From positions 6,198,001 to 6,262,000 of the forward strand of contig NZ_CP102931.1 of assembly GCF_024734665.1 (NCBI RefSeq): a DNA stretch of 64,000 bases. Reading direction: 5' to 3'. Shown piece after piece: positions 61,692 to 64,000 of this stretch. Every line of letters begins with the position of its first letter. Position 1 is the first letter of the stretch. Source of the stretch: Variovorax paradoxus. Lineage in GTDB: Bacteria > Pseudomonadota > Gammaproteobacteria > Burkholderiales > Burkholderiaceae_C. Below the pieces are notes generated by a model. That model was not told the origin of the DNA. It ran no database searches and saw only the letters and a program-made list of their open reading frames with translations. The position numbers and the translations under genes were made by a program.

Positions 61692-62765
61692 TCAGGCGCG
61701 CCGAGGAGCGGCCGCCGCGCTGCTGCATGCGCGGCACAGCATCAGCGCCAGCCGCTGCAGGGCTTGCCAGCCGCTGGCGGGCCAGTCGGGCTGTTTCAGC
61801 CCCTTCACGATGCCGTCCACCACATGCGCCGCGCGCAGCAGCCGGGTCAGCATGCGGTCGTCCAGCCGCGGCAGCACGCGCTCGAAGGCGCGCTCGCGCG
61901 GGCCCCAGATACGGTTCTCGCGCAGCGCCATCGGCAGCGGGCGGCCCGAGGCCATGGCGTCCTTCACGCGCTTGAGCGCGCGGATGTCTTCGGCAATCGT
62001 GTAGTGCACAAGCACTTCGGCCTCGCCTTCGGCCTGCAGGCCGTCGAGCATGCGTGCCACACGCTGCGGATTGCCGGCCAGCACGGCTTCGGAGAGCTTG
62101 AACACGTCGTAGCGCGCCACGTTGTTGACCGCGCCTTCGACCTGCTCCCAGCTCAGCTCGCCGGCCGGATGCAGCAGTGCGAGCTTCTGGATTTCCTGGT
62201 GCGCAGCGAGCAGGTTTCCCTCCACGCGATCGGCAAAGAACTGCAGCGTGCGCTGGCCTTCGTCGCCGGGCATCACGCGCTGGCCCTGCTGACCCAGGCG
62301 CTGCGCGATCCATTGCGGCAGCGCGCTGCGCTCGATCGGGTCGACCTGGATGCTCGCGCCGTTGTTCTCCAGCGCCGAGAACCAGGCGCCGGTGCGCGTG
62401 GCCTTGTCCAGCCGCGGCAACATCACCAGCGTGAGCGTGCCGTCGTTGCCGGGCGCGGACTCGGCCATCTGCTGCAACGCCGCGCTGCCGTCCTTGCCGG
62501 GCTTGCCCGAAGGAATGCGGATCTCGACGATCTGCTTATCGGCGAACAGCGAGAGCGAGCCCCCGGCCGCGAGCACCGCGCTCCAGTCGAAGTGCGCGCC
62601 GGCCACGGTGTAAGAGCTGCGCTCGGTATAGCCCTGCGCGCGCGCGGCGGTGCGGATGGCGTCGGCCGCCTCCTGCGCGAGCAGCGGCTCGTCGCCGTGG
62701 ATCGTGTAGAGCGGCTTCAGGCCCTTCTGCAGGTGGGCCCCGAGCTGGGCGCTGGCAAGTTGCAT
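61692..62765 (-). CDS. holA: DNA polymerase III delta subunit
   Basis: A 357-residue clamp-loader subunit that opens the beta sliding clamp. MQLASAQLGAHLQKGLKPLY, TIHGDEPLLAQEAADAIR and the later EGNLLAAHQEIQKLALL are typical of HolA. The C-terminus ends in a short Ala/Arg tail (SSAAAAPRRA). It follows lptE by 28 bases, the usual order in betaproteobacteria. Confidence 0.95.
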   Translation of the reverse strand: MQLASAQLGAHLQKGLKPLYTIHGDEPLLAQEAADAIRTAARAQGYTERSSYTVAGAHFDWSAVLAAGGSLSLFADKQIVEIRIPSGKPGKDGSAALQQMAESAPGNDGTLTLVMLPRLDKATRTGAWFSALENNGASIQVDPIERSALPQWIAQRLGQQGQRVMPGDEGQRTLQFFADRVEGNLLAAHQEIQKLALLHPAGELSWEQVEGAVNNVARYDVFKLSEAVLAGNPQRVARMLDGLQAEGEAEVLVHYTIAEDIRALKRVKDAMASGRPLPMALRENRIWGPRERAFERVLPRLDDRMLTRLLRAAHVVDGIVKGLKQPDWPASGWQALQRLALMLCRACSSAAAAPRRA

Positions 62766-62793
62766 GGAAATGGAATGACCGGAGCGCGCGGGC

Positions 62794-63339
62794 TCAGAGT
62801 TCCTTGACGGCCGCCAGGCGGCGCATCAGCTGCTGCGCGATGTCCGACTGCATGTCGCGGAACAGCAGGTCGGCTTCGCCTTCCTTGGCCAGCGCGTTGG
62901 TTTCGTTGAAGCTCAGGTCGCGCGTCTGCGAGACGTCGGTGGCCGGCAGCAGGTCTTTGCCACCCGGCGTGCGCAGGCGGAAGCGCACCTTCAGCTGAAG
63001 CTGCAGCTCGCGCACCAGGCCGGCCGAATTGGTCGAGATCACGATGCGGTTGCGGTCCTCGCTCAGGATCTCCAGCACCACGTCGGCGGCCGGCGCCGGG
63101 GACGAACCACCGGCGGTGGTCGTGTCAGGCGTTACCACCGTCACCGTGCCGGTTGCCCGCAGCTCGCGCCGGATCTGGTTGATCATGGCCGAGTTGCCCG
63201 ACACCTGCAGCGTCTTGAACGCGAAGACAGGCGCCTTGCGCAGCTCGAAACCGCAACCGGCCAGGCCGAGCGAAGCGCCCGCCGCCGTCAGTCCAAGAAG
63301 AAAGCCGCGGCGCGGCAGCGAGACATTGCGAGTGTTCAT
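62794..63339 (-). CDS. lptE: LPS-assembly lipoprotein
   Basis: A 181-residue lipoprotein. The signal MNTRNVSLPRRGFLLGLTAA ends at the lipobox GLAGC; the mature part begins GFELRKAP. LptE plugs the LptD barrel in the outer membrane. The strand-rich body with VTVVTPDTT and VRELQLQLKVRFRLRTPGGK fits. The ATG at 63339 lies 11 bases after the leuS stop. Confidence 0.93.
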   Translation of the reverse strand: MNTRNVSLPRRGFLLGLTAAGASLGLAGCGFELRKAPVFAFKTLQVSGNSAMINQIRRELRATGTVTVVTPDTTTAGGSSPAPAADVVLEILSEDRNRIVISTNSAGLVRELQLQLKVRFRLRTPGGKDLLPATDVSQTRDLSFNETNALAKEGEADLLFRDMQSDIAQQLMRRLAAVKEL

Positions 63340-63350
63340 GCTTGAGTCGT

Positions 63351-64000
63351 TCAAAGGACCACGTTGACCAGACGGCCGGGAACCACGATCACGCGCTTGG
63401 GCGGCGCGCCTTCGGCGAAGTTGACGAAATCGTCGCAGGCGAGCGCGAGCTTCTCGATCTCGTCCTTCGATGCGCCGGCCGGCACGCTGAGCTTGCCGCG
63501 CAGCTTGCCGTTGACCTGCAGCATGAGTTCGATCTCGTCCTGCACCAGCGCTGCGACGTCGATCGCGGGCCAGGGCGCATCGAGCAGGCCGCCCAGGCCC
63601 TTGTCGTAGCCGAGTTCGTTCCACAGCTGCTGGGCGATGTGCGGCGTGGCTGGGTAAAGACAGCGCAGCAGGATGCCGAAGCCTTCGTTCACGGCGGCCA
63701 AGTCGCCCGGGGTGCCCTCGGATTTAAAGCCCTCGAGCGCGTTGAGCAGCTTCATCGTGCCCGACACCACCGTGTTGTATTGCATGCGCTGGTAGTCGTA
63801 GTCGATTTGGCGCAGCACGGTGTGCACCTCGCGGCGCAGCGCCTGAGCATTCTTGCCGTACGTCGGCGGCCCTCCCAGGGTCACAGGCTGTTCCGCCTGC
63901 GCGGCACCGAAGTTCCACACCCGGCGCAGGAAGCGGTAGCTGCCTTCGACGGCCGCGTCGTTCCACTCGAGCGTGGCTTCGGGCGGCGCGGTGAACATGG
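63351..64000 (-). CDS. leuS: Leucyl-tRNA synthetase, 3' part only
   Basis: The last ~216 residues of LeuRS: the C-terminal part of the catalytic core (MFTAPPEATLEWNDAAVEG, then YRFLRRVWNFG) and the anticodon-binding helical domain, ending in the LeuRS C-terminal domain (NGKLRGKLSVPAG, RVIVVPGRLVNVVL). The start lies beyond the window edge. It heads the conserved leuS-lptE-holA-proA block. Confidence 0.95.
   Translation of the reverse strand, partial: MFTAPPEATLEWNDAAVEGSYRFLRRVWNFGAAQAEQPVTLGGPPTYGKNAQALRREVHTVLRQIDYDYQRMQYNTVVSGTMKLLNALEGFKSEGTPGDLAAVNEGFGILLRCLYPATPHIAQQLWNELGYDKGLGGLLDAPWPAIDVAALVQDEIELMLQVNGKLRGKLSVPAGASKDEIEKLALACDDFVNFAEGAPPKRVIVVPGRLVNVVL

Noticed and set aside
1..64000. 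CRISPR arrays, tRNA or rRNA genes, insertion sequences, prophage genes
   Set aside because: No regularly spaced repeats, no tRNA-like cloverleaf, no transposase or integrase motifs were seen on either strand; a covariance-model tRNA scan would be decisive.

Overview
The window reads as chromosomal DNA of a high-GC betaproteobacterium of the Comamonadaceae, most likely Variovorax or a close relative. The support is high GC third positions throughout, the block leuS-lptE-holA-proA, the two-gene glutathione pathway with the proteobacterial gshA type, tripartite-tricarboxylate (TctC/Bug) binding proteins, many LysR regulators, and dense short-gap gene packing. The genus is an inference from gene content. 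I see no IS element, phage, CRISPR array, rRNA or tRNA.

Layout. 1-12.8 kb: the end of a flavin monooxygenase, an MFS exporter, pgpA-pncC, a Tat-exported nitroreductase-like protein facing a LysR gene, an NTF2-like/GNAT pair, a second MFS gene, a SEC-C protein, an FMN glutamate-synthase-like protein coupled to a kinase-like protein, a PIN protein coupled to a small membrane protein, and a secreted protein. 12.8-18.6 kb: a THUMP RNA methyltransferase, an orphan hybrid histidine kinase, and a cytochrome b561-YceI-YceI-LysE run with a possible sigma-54 promoter in front. 18.6-26.7 kb (minus strand): envelope and core genes argS, a SPOR protein, dsbA, lptA, lptB, rpoN and a phospholipase-D lipoprotein. 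26.8-30.8 kb: a PsiF-like secreted protein, a membrane-anchored spermidine-synthase-like protein, DUF2214 and LysR.

30.8-39.4 kb is a carboxylic-acid block. An hmgL-like lyase, a CaiB CoA-transferase and a TctC binding protein form one operon divergent from an IclR regulator, with two inverted repeats between them. A second TctC gene follows a HisC-like aminotransferase, and malate synthase G is divergent from that pair. 39.4-46.9 kb: an MFS gene paralogous to the one at 6.9-8.2 kb, a DMT-type transporter, an unrecognised basic gene pair with an intrinsic terminator in its leader, a fasciclin lipoprotein, a LysR/DUF2917 pair, a crotonase and a PPi-type phosphofructokinase. 46.9-54.2 kb: a zinc-binding peptidase, a DHA2 exporter, an orphan amino-acid-type binding protein, a class II amidotransferase and a TonB siderophore receptor behind a Fur-like box. 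54.2-64 kb: gshB, kup and gshA on the minus strand, interrupted by an NTF2-like/deacetylase-like pair, then proA, holA, lptE and the 3' part of leuS.

Nothing here is a complete, obviously new defence or mobile system. The best candidates for undescribed biology are the basic two-gene unit at 41.2-42.2 kb with its terminator-containing leader, the kinase-like protein coupled to the FMN enzyme at 9-11.6 kb, the deacetylase-fold protein at 55.9 kb with a changed metal site, and the IclR-controlled CoA-transferase/lyase operon at 30.8-34.8 kb.
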